DNA of 64,000 nucleotides, from assembly GCA_031292075.1 (NCBI GenBank), contig JARLHW010000040.1, positions 99,512-163,511 on the forward strand, written 5' to 3'. Positions 1-9,127 of the stretch are shown here, piece by piece. The translations under genes were made by a program, and so were the position numbers. Position 1 is the first letter of the stretch; each line of letters begins with the position of its first letter. The notes below the pieces were generated by a model. It ran no database searches. It saw nothing but the letters and a program-made list of their open reading frames with translations, and had not been told where the DNA came from. Origin of the DNA: Desulfosporosinus sp. Lineage in GTDB: Bacteria; Bacillota; Desulfitobacteriia; Desulfitobacteriales; Desulfitobacteriaceae.

Positions 1-260
1 CATGATAACTCCTCCTTATTGGGTGTTCCTTGTACGCGTGGGATCCTCCATTAATTTTCATCCGTTCACCGAATAAGGTCAGAATTATGGATTCCAATTT
101 TAGTTAGGCCCATGTCTTAACAAGCACACGGTTAGTATAGCAGAGCGAATGCCTAGAAGCAAACTAAACTTTCTACAAAGTAATTGCTGTATGACATAAA
201 TACCACACAAAGTATATCAATCTGTCTGAATGATCTTATCGAAATAATAAAACGACTATC

Positions 261-1262
261 TCAAAGTATATTCACGGCACCATTGGCGAGGATCCGCCTT
301 AATTCCCTCTTATCCATCCCTTGGCCTAAAGCATTACTCAAAAACAAACGCACCTTCTCGGTTGATAAATCAGTTGAAAACCAAGCCCCAACCCTTTCCA
401 GATCTGCACCCCCACCCGGATATCCATAGACAGGTGCTGTACGTCCAAACAAACATCGGGACGTGATTATGACTGGGATGCCCTTCTCGACAATGTCAGA
501 AATTTCTCTCATAAGTTGGGGGGGTAAATTGCCTCGTCCAAAAGCTTCAATCACCAAGGCCTCAGTTTCTTCTTGAACCAGCGCCCGCAGGATACACGCA
601 GGCATACCTGTATAAGCCTTACAAATCGTGACGTTTGCTAATGTCTTAGGAACTCCAAGTTTAATAGTGTGTTCCGCTTTACGATGCCAAATGACTTCCC
701 CCGTATCGATACTTCCTAAGGCCCCTATATCTCCCGAATGGAAAGCATCCACATGACTAGTATGCAATTTACGCACATCACGTGCGGCATGAATTTCTTC
801 ATTAAGTGCAATGACAACTCCGCGGTTAACCGCCCGGGGGTCTAGTGCGATGCGCATTGCATTGTGTAGATTACGCGGGCCATCTGAATCACTCTCTGAA
901 GCGTCTCTTTGGGAAGCCGTAAGAATTACAGGTCGAGGATCAATTATAGCAACATCCAGGAAATAAGCTGTCTCTTCAAGTGTATCCGTACCATGAGTAA
1001 TAATAATGCCTTTTAATAGCGGATCATCTAAAAAATGCTGCTCAACTTCCCTTGCTAACCTTTTCATATGCTCAGGGTCAATATTACAACTTGCAACATT
1101 GCTGAAATCACAAATTTCCCAGTTGGCTTCCTGCGCAAGCTCAGGTAAGTTCTGAATTAGTTCTAGGCCACTTACCGCCGGAACTACCTTCCCGGCCTCA
1201 TCCTTACGCATAGCAATGGTTCCACCGGTAGCAATTAAAAGTACTTTTTCCATCTTAGTCAC
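261..1262 (-). CDS. L-asparaginase (type I / cytoplasmic family)
   Basis: N-term KVLLIATGGTIAM and internal IITHGTDTLEETAYFLD are asparaginase signatures. Confidence 0.93.
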   Translation of the reverse strand: MTKMEKVLLIATGGTIAMRKDEAGKVVPAVSGLELIQNLPELAQEANWEICDFSNVASCNIDPEHMKRLAREVEQHFLDDPLLKGIIITHGTDTLEETAYFLDVAIIDPRPVILTASQRDASESDSDGPRNLHNAMRIALDPRAVNRGVVIALNEEIHAARDVRKLHTSHVDAFHSGDIGALGSIDTGEVIWHRKAEHTIKLGVPKTLANVTICKAYTGMPACILRALVQEETEALVIEAFGRGNLPPQLMREISDIVEKGIPVIITSRCLFGRTAPVYGYPGGGADLERVGAWFSTDLSTEKVRLFLSNALGQGMDKRELRRILANGAVNIL

Positions 1263-1451
1263 CCCCTCTTCGCCGGACCTATTCCTAAATTCTTTTAAAG
1301 CCTGCTACAGCCTGACAAAACCAATTTACGCACAGCTTGTTGCAATCGCTGTCCTTCATTTACCGTATTTTACCTTTGAAAAAAGGAAAATTAATTCTCT
1401 TTCTTCTCATATCTTATCATAGGAGTATTGCTACATGAGGAGGAGGTCTGT

Positions 1452-2432
1452 TTGAATTCAAATTGGACACCTGCTGCACGACGTCTTATAGACAAGCGAT
1501 TATGGATACTCGGTTATGTCTCCGAGGATTTTCAGGGGGATTTGCGTGCAATTGACTCACTTCGAGAACATAGCTCCCACATTGATGCCTATGCAGACTT
1601 TGCTTTTCAGCTCCAGCCCGATGGGCAGTTCATTGGTCAGATTAATGACCTCGCGCTTCAAGAAGCTTTAGCTCAAAGCACCGCTCCTCTTATTCTCTTC
1701 CATAATTTTAATGGTAAAACCTTCGATCCTCAACCCATACGTTCTGTTTTGTCTACCCCCGCTTCCCAGCGTGATTGCATTCGCCACATGATGGATTTGC
1801 TTCCGGATACTGCAGCCGGAGTACATGTCGATTTCGAAGGCGTAGAAGCCCCGTACCGAATTCCTTTCCTCACCTTTCTGGAATCCCTAAAGGTGACATT
1901 ACATGACCGAGGTCTACTTCTAACTATTGCAATCCCTGCCAAACGTTCGGAACGGGAAGCTCCAGGCTATGATTTTGCTGGAATTGGGCGGTTATGCGAT
2001 TTGATTACCTTAATGACCTATGACGAACATTTCTCAGGTGGTTCGCCCGGTCCCATAGCAAGTTTACCCTGGATGACCGAAACCCTCGACTATACCAGCC
2101 TCTATATTCCGCACGAAAAACTATTGTTAGGAATTCCTGTCTATGGTTACGATTGGTCCAATGAACCTACTGCTATGGTCTCAATGCGCGATATTCCAGA
2201 ATTAGTCGATCAAACCAAAGCACGCCTTCTTTGGTCTGACCAAGCAGTAGAACCCTATTTTTATTATTGGCGAGGACATGTGAAACATACAATATGGTAT
2301 GAAAATGAACTTTCCGCAAAGCTTCGTCTCGGCTTTGTTAAGAATTATCGTTTGAGGGGCATAGCCATTTGGCGCCTTGGTTATGAAACAAGTCGTTTCT
2401 GGCAAGAGGTAACTAGCAAACTCAAAAGATAA
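1452..2432 (+). CDS. Glycoside hydrolase family 18-like protein (spore cortex / peptidoglycan type)
   Basis: GVHVDFEGV DxE-type motif, LITLMTYDEH, LLGIPVYGYDW. ORF track starts at 1428, but TTG at 1452 follows a good RBS (gaggaggtc). Confidence 0.82.
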   Translation: MNSNWTPAARRLIDKRLWILGYVSEDFQGDLRAIDSLREHSSHIDAYADFAFQLQPDGQFIGQINDLALQEALAQSTAPLILFHNFNGKTFDPQPIRSVLSTPASQRDCIRHMMDLLPDTAAGVHVDFEGVEAPYRIPFLTFLESLKVTLHDRGLLLTIAIPAKRSEREAPGYDFAGIGRLCDLITLMTYDEHFSGGSPGPIASLPWMTETLDYTSLYIPHEKLLLGIPVYGYDWSNEPTAMVSMRDIPELVDQTKARLLWSDQAVEPYFYYWRGHVKHTIWYENELSAKLRLGFVKNYRLRGIAIWRLGYETSRFWQEVTSKLKR

Positions 2433-2458
2433 GCTTACTTCTTTTTTGAACAACCAAG

Positions 2459-2488
2459 AAGAGCATCTTCGCGAGGGGATGCTCTTTT
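2459..2488 (+). terminator. Intrinsic terminator after the GH18 gene
   Basis: aagagcatc ttcgcgaggg gatgctctttt. Confidence 0.8.
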
Positions 2489-2566
2489 CCAATAACTACT
2501 TGTTCTTTAATCAATTAACCCTTATCATTAAAATCAACTTAGAAATACAAAGGAGATGAAAAACCC

Positions 2567-2848
2567 ATGTATGAGCTTAGTAATCATACGGAAATTATTG
2601 TCCATCAAGCGCTCCAGGATTACCTTCGCAACCATAGCATCCCCTGCTCATGTGAACTCTGTCAGGCTGATATTATGGCACTTGCCTTAAATCGTTTGCC
2701 TCCACGCTATTATGTTTCTTTACGGGGCGAAATAATAACGCAATGGGAATCCCACAATCTCCCAGACCAAGCCCGTGTTATGGCGGAGGTTGTCCGTGCT
2801 ATCCAACAAGTTAGCGCTACTCCCTCTCACCCAATCGACCACACCTAA
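2567..2848 (+). CDS. ComFB family protein (late competence / cyclic-dinucleotide-binding family)
   Basis: CxLCQADIMALALNRLPPRYYVSLRGE is characteristic of ComFB. Confidence 0.85.
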   Translation: MYELSNHTEIIVHQALQDYLRNHSIPCSCELCQADIMALALNRLPPRYYVSLRGEIITQWESHNLPDQARVMAEVVRAIQQVSATPSHPIDHT

Positions 2849-2855
2849 CAGGCAA

Positions 2856-2975
2856 TTAGACCGCATTTAGAACAATGATGACAGTCAATACGGCTAATAC
2901 AAATAATACTAGGACACGCAAAGGGGTGTTGATAACTGGTTGCATGCGAACCGGAGTGAATTCTATGTCATTCAT
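2856..2975 (-). CDS. Small single-TM protein, 39 aa, hypothetical
   Basis: Below ORF-track cutoff. MNDIEFTPVRMQPVINTPLRVLVLFVLAVLTVIIVLNAV with RBS ggggaggaataagagATG. Confidence 0.6.
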   Translation of the reverse strand: MNDIEFTPVRMQPVINTPLRVLVLFVLAVLTVIIVLNAV

Positions 2976-3153
2976 CTCTTATTCCTCCCCACTCCTTTCT
3001 AGTGTATGGTTCTTGATGGCATACTGTGAAAGTTTAAAGTCCTCCTCAATTTCTAACTCAGTATATTATAGCATGTTATTACAGCATGTTTTTTTGATCG
3101 TCAATAAAGTATGGGCACGGTGCATCGTGCTCACTTAGAAATGAGGCCTCTAC

Positions 3154-3828
3154 GTGCTTGAGCCTGAAGAACTACGTCGCTTTTCTCTGTTTTCGTCTTT
3201 AACCTCTGAGGATGTCGCTCCCTTGCTTCCTCATTTACAAGAGCGCCATTACCGTCGCGGGCAACTTTTGTTTGTTGAGGGAGAAATCGGTTCGACTGTT
3301 TATTTTCTCCTTTCCGGGCAAGTTAAACTCAGTAAATCGACACTGGAAGGTGAGGAACAAATTCTCGATTGGTGTGGCCCTTATGATTGTTTCGCTGAGG
3401 TCTTACTCCTTGAAGCCGGTCCATATCCTTCGACCGCGGAAGTCCTGCAAGACAGCACCCTCTTGGTCCTACATAATGAGGTCATGCCCCGTATCTTAGA
3501 AACCAATCCCGCTCTATCTATGGCTCTCATTCGCACTTTGAGCCGACGCTTAAGACTGGCCCAAGAGTTCATACGGATCTTAACCAATCGCTCTACGGCA
3601 GGAATTCTGGCCGCTCTTTTTCTTCGTCTGGCGCAACCTGCCCTTAATCCCGGACAACCTATTTTTGTCGATGCCTCACTTACTCATCGAGATCTAGCCA
3701 GTATGATCGGTACGTCCCGTGAATATGTCAACCGAGCCATTAACGGTTGGAAAAAATCCGGAATCTTGAAACTAGTTGATGATCGGTTGGAAATTATCAA
3801 GCCCAACGAACTAGCCGAATGGCCCTAA
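3154..3828 (+). CDS. Crp/Fnr family transcriptional regulator
   Basis: cNMP-binding-like N-term plus C-term HTH (THRDLASMIGTSREYVNRAINGWKKSGIL); GTG start after gagg. Confidence 0.93.
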   Translation: MLEPEELRRFSLFSSLTSEDVAPLLPHLQERHYRRGQLLFVEGEIGSTVYFLLSGQVKLSKSTLEGEEQILDWCGPYDCFAEVLLLEAGPYPSTAEVLQDSTLLVLHNEVMPRILETNPALSMALIRTLSRRLRLAQEFIRILTNRSTAGILAALFLRLAQPALNPGQPIFVDASLTHRDLASMIGTSREYVNRAINGWKKSGILKLVDDRLEIIKPNELAEWP

Positions 3829-4685
3829 TTAAATCCCATTAAGTTGGAGCTTTCAGGCCTTTCCAACTGGTTGATAATGTGCCAACACTCTTCCCAGCCT
3901 ATGTTCAACTGACGCCTCCAGAAAATCAGAGCTGCACGTGTCTTTTCACACGCACGTTCGTTAATTATGCTTTGGTTCGGCGTTTTCCCTCCCCATACTT
4001 TTATCCATTCTTGATAACATTGTATCAGTTCTATTGATTGGCTTTTTAAATATCGCGTCGTATAAACACTCGCAAGCCAATGGGTAACCTCCTCCTCCTC
4101 CCCCCCTCGAACATATCCTTGCCCATCTAAATCTTCTCCTGAGATTAAAAGGAGTAAAAACAAGAAATGAATGCGTACAGCCTGGCGTAAAACTTCGGGA
4201 TTTATTTGGAGAATTTCCGCAAACCGGCCTAAAGGCTTGAGAAAGACTTTCACACAGGGATCTCGATAGGTACAAATTCCAAAAGCAGCCAGTGGGATTG
4301 GGAATACGTCTTCTAACCCACTCTCTTGGAGTTGACCCACTAATTCTCGCTCAGCTTGAACCAAACGTTGTTCTCTGATTAAAAGTTGCTCTTTCGTTTC
4401 TTTTAAGAACGCTTCCGCGTCTTTAGGGCGTTCCGGCAGAAAATCGGCCCATTCTCGTAACTTAGAGCGCCGTGGCATTAGAATATCAATCAAAGATCCT
4501 GTTTCTTGATGCAATAATTTGAATCCTTGGCGCACACGCTCTGGATCATGATATAACCCACGCATTAACGTTTCCGCTGCACGGGGAATCTCCACGGATT
4601 CCTCAAACCGTACTATCGCCTCTCCGTTTCGCTCCGGAAACTTGAGTCCCATGGCCTGCTCAATATCAAATCGCAACGAAGACAC
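3825..4685 (-). CDS. Hypothetical protein, 286 aa
   Basis: Long ORF convergent with the Crp/Fnr gene (4-bp overlap); no family recognised. Confidence 0.7.
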   Translation of the reverse strand: MSSLRFDIEQAMGLKFPERNGEAIVRFEESVEIPRAAETLMRGLYHDPERVRQGFKLLHQETGSLIDILMPRRSKLREWADFLPERPKDAEAFLKETKEQLLIREQRLVQAERELVGQLQESGLEDVFPIPLAAFGICTYRDPCVKVFLKPLGRFAEILQINPEVLRQAVRIHFLFLLLLISGEDLDGQGYVRGGEEEEVTHWLASVYTTRYLKSQSIELIQCYQEWIKVWGGKTPNQSIINERACEKTRAALIFWRRQLNIGWEECWHIINQLERPESSNLMGFN

Positions 4686-4823
4686 TACTGATTCCCCCTT
4701 AGCCTTGTCTCTTGTTCATCATATGGAACCAAGGGATCATTCAGACCATTCCCAGCGAAAGTTGACCATTATTCACCACTTTGTTAAAATAAGTAAAATG
4801 ACATCAGAAACGAGCTGACTAAC

Positions 4824-7073
4824 ATGTCTAAGCGCACCTATCACGAGTTCACCCTTGATTCGTTTCAGGAAGAGGCATTAGATGCCATTGATGCCGGAAA
4901 ATCAGTCATTGTAGCTGCCCCGACAGGTACTGGCAAGACACTTGTGGCGGATTATTTAATAGAAAAAGCTATGAATGAACGTTTAAGAGTGATCTATACA
5001 GCACCCATCAAAGCGTTAAGCAATCAGAAATACAGGGACTTCAAAAAACAGTTCGGCGAAGATGTGGTCGGTATCATGACTGGAGATGTCGTCCTAAACC
5101 CGACTGCGCCCTTGCTCATTATGACGACTGAGGTATTCCGCAACCAAGTCATCACGGAAGACCCTAATCTTGAGCAGGTATCCCACATTGTTTTTGATGA
5201 AATTCACTGGCTTAACGATGAGGAACGGGGAACCGTCTGGGAAGAGTCTATTATTCTTGCGCCAGCGAAAATGAAGATCTTGGGTTTGAGTGCTACGATC
5301 GCCAATGCTCAGCATTTAGTGGATTGGATCAAATCTATCCGCCATGAAGAGGTAGCTCTGATCGAAGAATCCGAACGGGTTGTCCCTCTAGAGTACTTTT
5401 ACTACACTAAGGATACTGGCCTGGTAAATTATGATCAACTCTGGCATTATTATCGCCAGAAACTCAAAGATCGTATTAACGAGGAAAACCCCTTTGGCCC
5501 AACCACTCACTTAGACCTCATCCGGACGATTCAGCGTGACCATCTTCCTGCACTTTTCTTTGTTTTTAGCCGCAAACAATGCGCCTTAAAAGCCATGGAG
5601 TTAGCTACGATTGCCAATTATCTGAGGTCTCCGGAACGCCAGAGAGTTGAGGAGAAATTTATTCAACACTTTGGGGCAGAAGCTGACTGGTCATCTTCCA
5701 CACGCCAACTCAAGCGTTTGTGCTCCAAAGGAATTGCTTACCATCATGCTGGTTTACTTCCCTCCCAAAAAGTAGTTGTCGAAGAACTCTTCTTAGAACG
5801 ACTAATCAAAGTACTCTATTGCACAGAAACATTTAGCGTTGGAATTAATTATCCCGTCAAAGCCGTTTGTTTTGACTCACTCAATAAATATGATGGACGC
5901 AATTTTCGCCCACTTGCCAATCACGAATTTTTCCAAATGTCCGGTCGTGCCGGGCGACGCGGGCTTGATAAAAAAGGCTTTTCGTTTGCCCTCGTTGACT
6001 TAGCCTATATGGAAAAGAGTCCCCCGCCAAAATTCCAGTTAAATCGCCTTGAACCTCTCACCAGCCAATTTAGGTTGACCTATAATACGGTTCTCAATCT
6101 CACAGCAACTTTAACTCATGAACAAATTGAAATTTACTTTCAAAAAAGTTTTGCCGCCTATAGCTACCAACTTAGTTCCAAGAACCTGCGCACAGAATTA
6201 GCTCAAATCCAGCTCCAACTTGAAGGAACTCAACATCATCTTTGCGAAGAGGTTGGATCGTTTAACTGCCCGTTAAAACATCATCCCAAACGGAAGGAAT
6301 TAGAGAGACTCCGAAAGACATTTAGGGCACTAGGCCCCCGCAAACAAACCCGCGTGTACGGGCGGGAAATGGCCCGTAAAATTCGCACCTGGGAAAAATT
6401 GTTATCCAACTCTCCAAAAAGTTGCCTCGCTGAACAGCAAGAGAATTGCAAGGATCAAAGCAAGGCCTACTTAGCACTGCAACAACGGCATAAAGATCTT
6501 CAAAATTCTCTAGCGGGCCTTCCTGAAGAACATGCTTTTCTCCACGAATTTGAATACAAGAAAAATCATCTCCGCCAATTAGGGTATTTGCGCGAAGATG
6601 AACTGTTACCTCGTGGTACTTGTGCAAGTCATATTTATGTTCAAGAGCTCCTAGTAACCGAATTAATATACTCCGATGTTTTCCCTCAACTTGATGATGA
6701 TCAACTCAATGCGATGCTTTCAAGCATCGACTTCGAAGCAAGGAAAAATGATATGTTTCAACGTGTTGCAGTCTTTGATTCAACACCTGTCAAAGAAATT
6801 TCTGAATACATCCAAAGTATTTGTGGACAAGATGCTATTAGATATGACCCACGAGTCGCTGGGCTTACCTATGCTTGGAGTCAAGGCAGAACATTTGTCG
6901 AGGTTCAAGCTTTATGCAACCTTGATGAGGGAGATATCATCAGCGTTTTTCGGCGAACCATTGATCTCATGCGCCAGATGCGCGAGGCCATAAGCGATTC
7001 TGCCTTAAGAACCCGCCTAAAAGTATGCATGGAGAAACTTGATCGAGATGAAGCTGCTATCATGGAACTTTAG
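4824..7073 (+). CDS. DExH-box superfamily II RNA helicase (Ski2/Mtr4-like)
   Basis: APTGTGKT, FDEIHWLND, LSATIANA, QMSGRAGRRGLD plus a long C-terminal region. Confidence 0.92.
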   Translation: MSKRTYHEFTLDSFQEEALDAIDAGKSVIVAAPTGTGKTLVADYLIEKAMNERLRVIYTAPIKALSNQKYRDFKKQFGEDVVGIMTGDVVLNPTAPLLIMTTEVFRNQVITEDPNLEQVSHIVFDEIHWLNDEERGTVWEESIILAPAKMKILGLSATIANAQHLVDWIKSIRHEEVALIEESERVVPLEYFYYTKDTGLVNYDQLWHYYRQKLKDRINEENPFGPTTHLDLIRTIQRDHLPALFFVFSRKQCALKAMELATIANYLRSPERQRVEEKFIQHFGAEADWSSSTRQLKRLCSKGIAYHHAGLLPSQKVVVEELFLERLIKVLYCTETFSVGINYPVKAVCFDSLNKYDGRNFRPLANHEFFQMSGRAGRRGLDKKGFSFALVDLAYMEKSPPPKFQLNRLEPLTSQFRLTYNTVLNLTATLTHEQIEIYFQKSFAAYSYQLSSKNLRTELAQIQLQLEGTQHHLCEEVGSFNCPLKHHPKRKELERLRKTFRALGPRKQTRVYGREMARKIRTWEKLLSNSPKSCLAEQQENCKDQSKAYLALQQRHKDLQNSLAGLPEEHAFLHEFEYKKNHLRQLGYLREDELLPRGTCASHIYVQELLVTELIYSDVFPQLDDDQLNAMLSSIDFEARKNDMFQRVAVFDSTPVKEISEYIQSICGQDAIRYDPRVAGLTYAWSQGRTFVEVQALCNLDEGDIISVFRRTIDLMRQMREAISDSALRTRLKVCMEKLDRDEAAIMEL

Positions 7074-7119
7074 GATAAAGAAAACTTAACGCTACTTATA
7101 CTGTCTGACGGATAAAACC

Positions 7120-7150
7120 AAAGGGAAAAGCTATTTTGCTTTTCCCTTTT
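7120..7150. terminator. Terminator between convergent helicase and rubredoxin genes
   Basis: Perfect 12-bp stem aaagggaaaagc/gcttttcccttt followed by T-run. Confidence 0.85.
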
Positions 7151-7217
7151 AACACCGTTCGTTTTTGCGCACTAATAGCGCCTCGCTTCGAAGCGGTCTG
7201 ATGCATACTCACGAGAA

Positions 7218-7379
7218 TTACTCGGTAACTTCAAACTCACTTTTACCCGCACCACAGACTGGGCAAACCCAATCATCTGGGATATCCTCAAAAGCGGTAC
7301 CCGGAGCAATTCCTGAATCAGGGTCTCCGACTGCAGGATCATATACATAGCCACAAACCGAACAAACATACTTTTTCAT
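7218..7379 (-). CDS. Rubredoxin, 53 aa
   Basis: [53 protein letters not shown]; two CxxCG motifs. Below the ORF-track cutoff. Confidence 0.97.
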   Translation of the reverse strand: MKKYVCSVCGYVYDPAVGDPDSGIAPGTAFEDIPDDWVCPVCGAGKSEFEVTE

Positions 7380-7475
7380 GTAAATACCTCCTTTTTAATT
7401 AATTTGACGTTACATTATTATTTTAGCATTTTCTTACTACTTTAGCCAACTTTCAGCCGAGAGACCCTACCCCTC

Positions 7476-7931
7476 TTATCTTAACGAGCCTTTATCCAAA
7501 ATAATATTATAATTTTCTAAAACATAGCAACGGAAATTTTCAGCACAATGACAAGGTTCCTCATGATCGCAAAAACCTACCTCGAGTTTTCCAATTAAGT
7601 GATGGTGCAAAATATGTACATTTACGTATAAATGACTCACTCGCTCGTGTACTTCAAAATAATACCATGTCGCAAAACAAAATAGAATGAGCACGACAAA
7701 ACTTATCTTCAACCCGATATCGGGCAAGAACCAAGGAATAAATAAAATACATAACCCTAAGCATGAAACAATAAGTTTCCCAATTGATTCCTGTCGTTTA
7801 GCGATTTTCCACTCTTTATAACGGTCAAAAAATTCATAGAATAACAGAGCCATACGTACTGATGGAACCGGTAGCTCCGCGTGTCTCACCGTTTTGTTTA
7901 GTACGTGCTGGCAAAGTATTCCCACGCTCAT
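7476..7931 (-). CDS. Hypothetical membrane protein
   Basis: Two hydrophobic segments; family not recognised. Confidence 0.6.
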   Translation of the reverse strand: MSVGILCQHVLNKTVRHAELPVPSVRMALLFYEFFDRYKEWKIAKRQESIGKLIVSCLGLCILFIPWFLPDIGLKISFVVLILFCFATWYYFEVHERVSHLYVNVHILHHHLIGKLEVGFCDHEEPCHCAENFRCYVLENYNIILDKGSLR

Positions 7932-7951
7932 CCTTCCCTTCTTGAGACGGA

Positions 7952-8644
7952 TTACAAATTTCCTTGACTAATTAAACGAAAGAGATCGTCAAGCTGGCCT
8001 ACATAATCTGTCTGTATCTCAGGTCCTAATGTTCCTACAAAAAACAGCTTCATTCCCAGTTCAGTACAAACTATATCTTCTTTGTGTTCACTGACTAACA
8101 AACAACTATCAGGTTTAACACCAAGACTTTCCGCAACTTCTGTAAAAAACCCGAGATGGGGTTTGCAATAATGAAAGTTATCTAAGGCGGGAATAACCTT
8201 GAAATGTTCTGGCATAAGTCCAGCCCAGCGAACCTGTTCTCGCATGGCGGTTAACGGCAGCAATGGATTTGAGGCGACAGCAGTTAAAAATCCCTGTTGA
8301 ATGGCATACTCAACGACTTTTACTCCTTGAGGAATAGCCTGGACTAGGCACCGCAACGTTGGAAAGTCGGATTCGTAAAACTCCTCGAAAATTGGTCGCA
8401 GTGTTTGGAATGACTGACCAGTGGCTTTACTAAAGTCGTCGTAAAATGTTTGCATATTTGTCTGCCCAGGTTTAGGTTCATTTTTCGCAATTTCCAAGGA
8501 TTTTAATAATTGTTTAGAAAACTTATCAGCGGGGAGAAGATGGGCAAAGCGAGGGGCTAGAATCCCAAGATAATTACGAATAAAATCGGCCCCATCTACC
8601 TTTGTCAACGTTCCCACTATGTCAAAGAGAATTGCTTGAATCAC
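7952..8644 (-). CDS. HAD-superfamily hydrolase
   Basis: ILFDIVGTLT motif I, AVASNP motif II, CLLVSEHKED motif IV region. Confidence 0.87.
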   Translation of the reverse strand: MIQAILFDIVGTLTKVDGADFIRNYLGILAPRFAHLLPADKFSKQLLKSLEIAKNEPKPGQTNMQTFYDDFSKATGQSFQTLRPIFEEFYESDFPTLRCLVQAIPQGVKVVEYAIQQGFLTAVASNPLLPLTAMREQVRWAGLMPEHFKVIPALDNFHYCKPHLGFFTEVAESLGVKPDSCLLVSEHKEDIVCTELGMKLFFVGTLGPEIQTDYVGQLDDLFRLISQGNL

Positions 8645-8806
8645 GCTCGTGTCCTCCTATTGAGGTCTCAAACACAGAACTATTCATTGTTCTGGCTCAA
8701 TACTATATATTCTCCTTTTCCTTACGAATTCCTCCTCGTACTTGAGACGTTCCTTTCATGAAGCGATTAATATTTCTATCATCAAACCCAAGCTGGTTGG
8801 TAAAAA

Positions 8807-8837
8807 AAGGCCCCATGGGAGAATTATCCCTTGAGGC
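8807..8837 (-). terminator. Intrinsic terminator at the 3' end of the 8.8-9.1 kb structured region
   Basis: Minus strand GCCUCAAGGGA-UAAUUC-UCCCAUGGGGC followed by CUUUUUUU. Confidence 0.8.
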
Positions 8838-9080
8838 ACTTAACTAGCTCTCAGTGCTTGCAACGATCCGCTCTGCCTTACAGAGGTGCAATCCCGAGAC
8901 TTCCTATCCTAAGGTGCTGCAGGAACATTAGGATAGAACCATTTCCTTTAGAAAGTTAAGAAGGGCAACCTTTTTCATCAATGCGATTTCGCTCGCTTTC
9001 GGGGCAATACATTGCCTTACTACCTTCCGAATCAGAGGTTGTCTGCTTCCTTTAGCTTACTTCTCGGTGGTGCCTCCAAA
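8808..9080 (-). ncRNA. Candidate structured RNA (trans RNA or cis leader), class unidentified
   Basis: Several nested helices ending in an intrinsic terminator; no ORF; see finding. Confidence 0.45.
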
Positions 9081-9127
9081 ATCCTCGGTAGAAAAATGTC
9101 ATTCTTTTACTAATATTATCGAACTGA

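Noticed and set aside
3961-4275. Alternative-frame ORF in the 286-aa gene near a C6 run
   Set aside because: The primary frame is open throughout, so no frameshift needs to be invoked.
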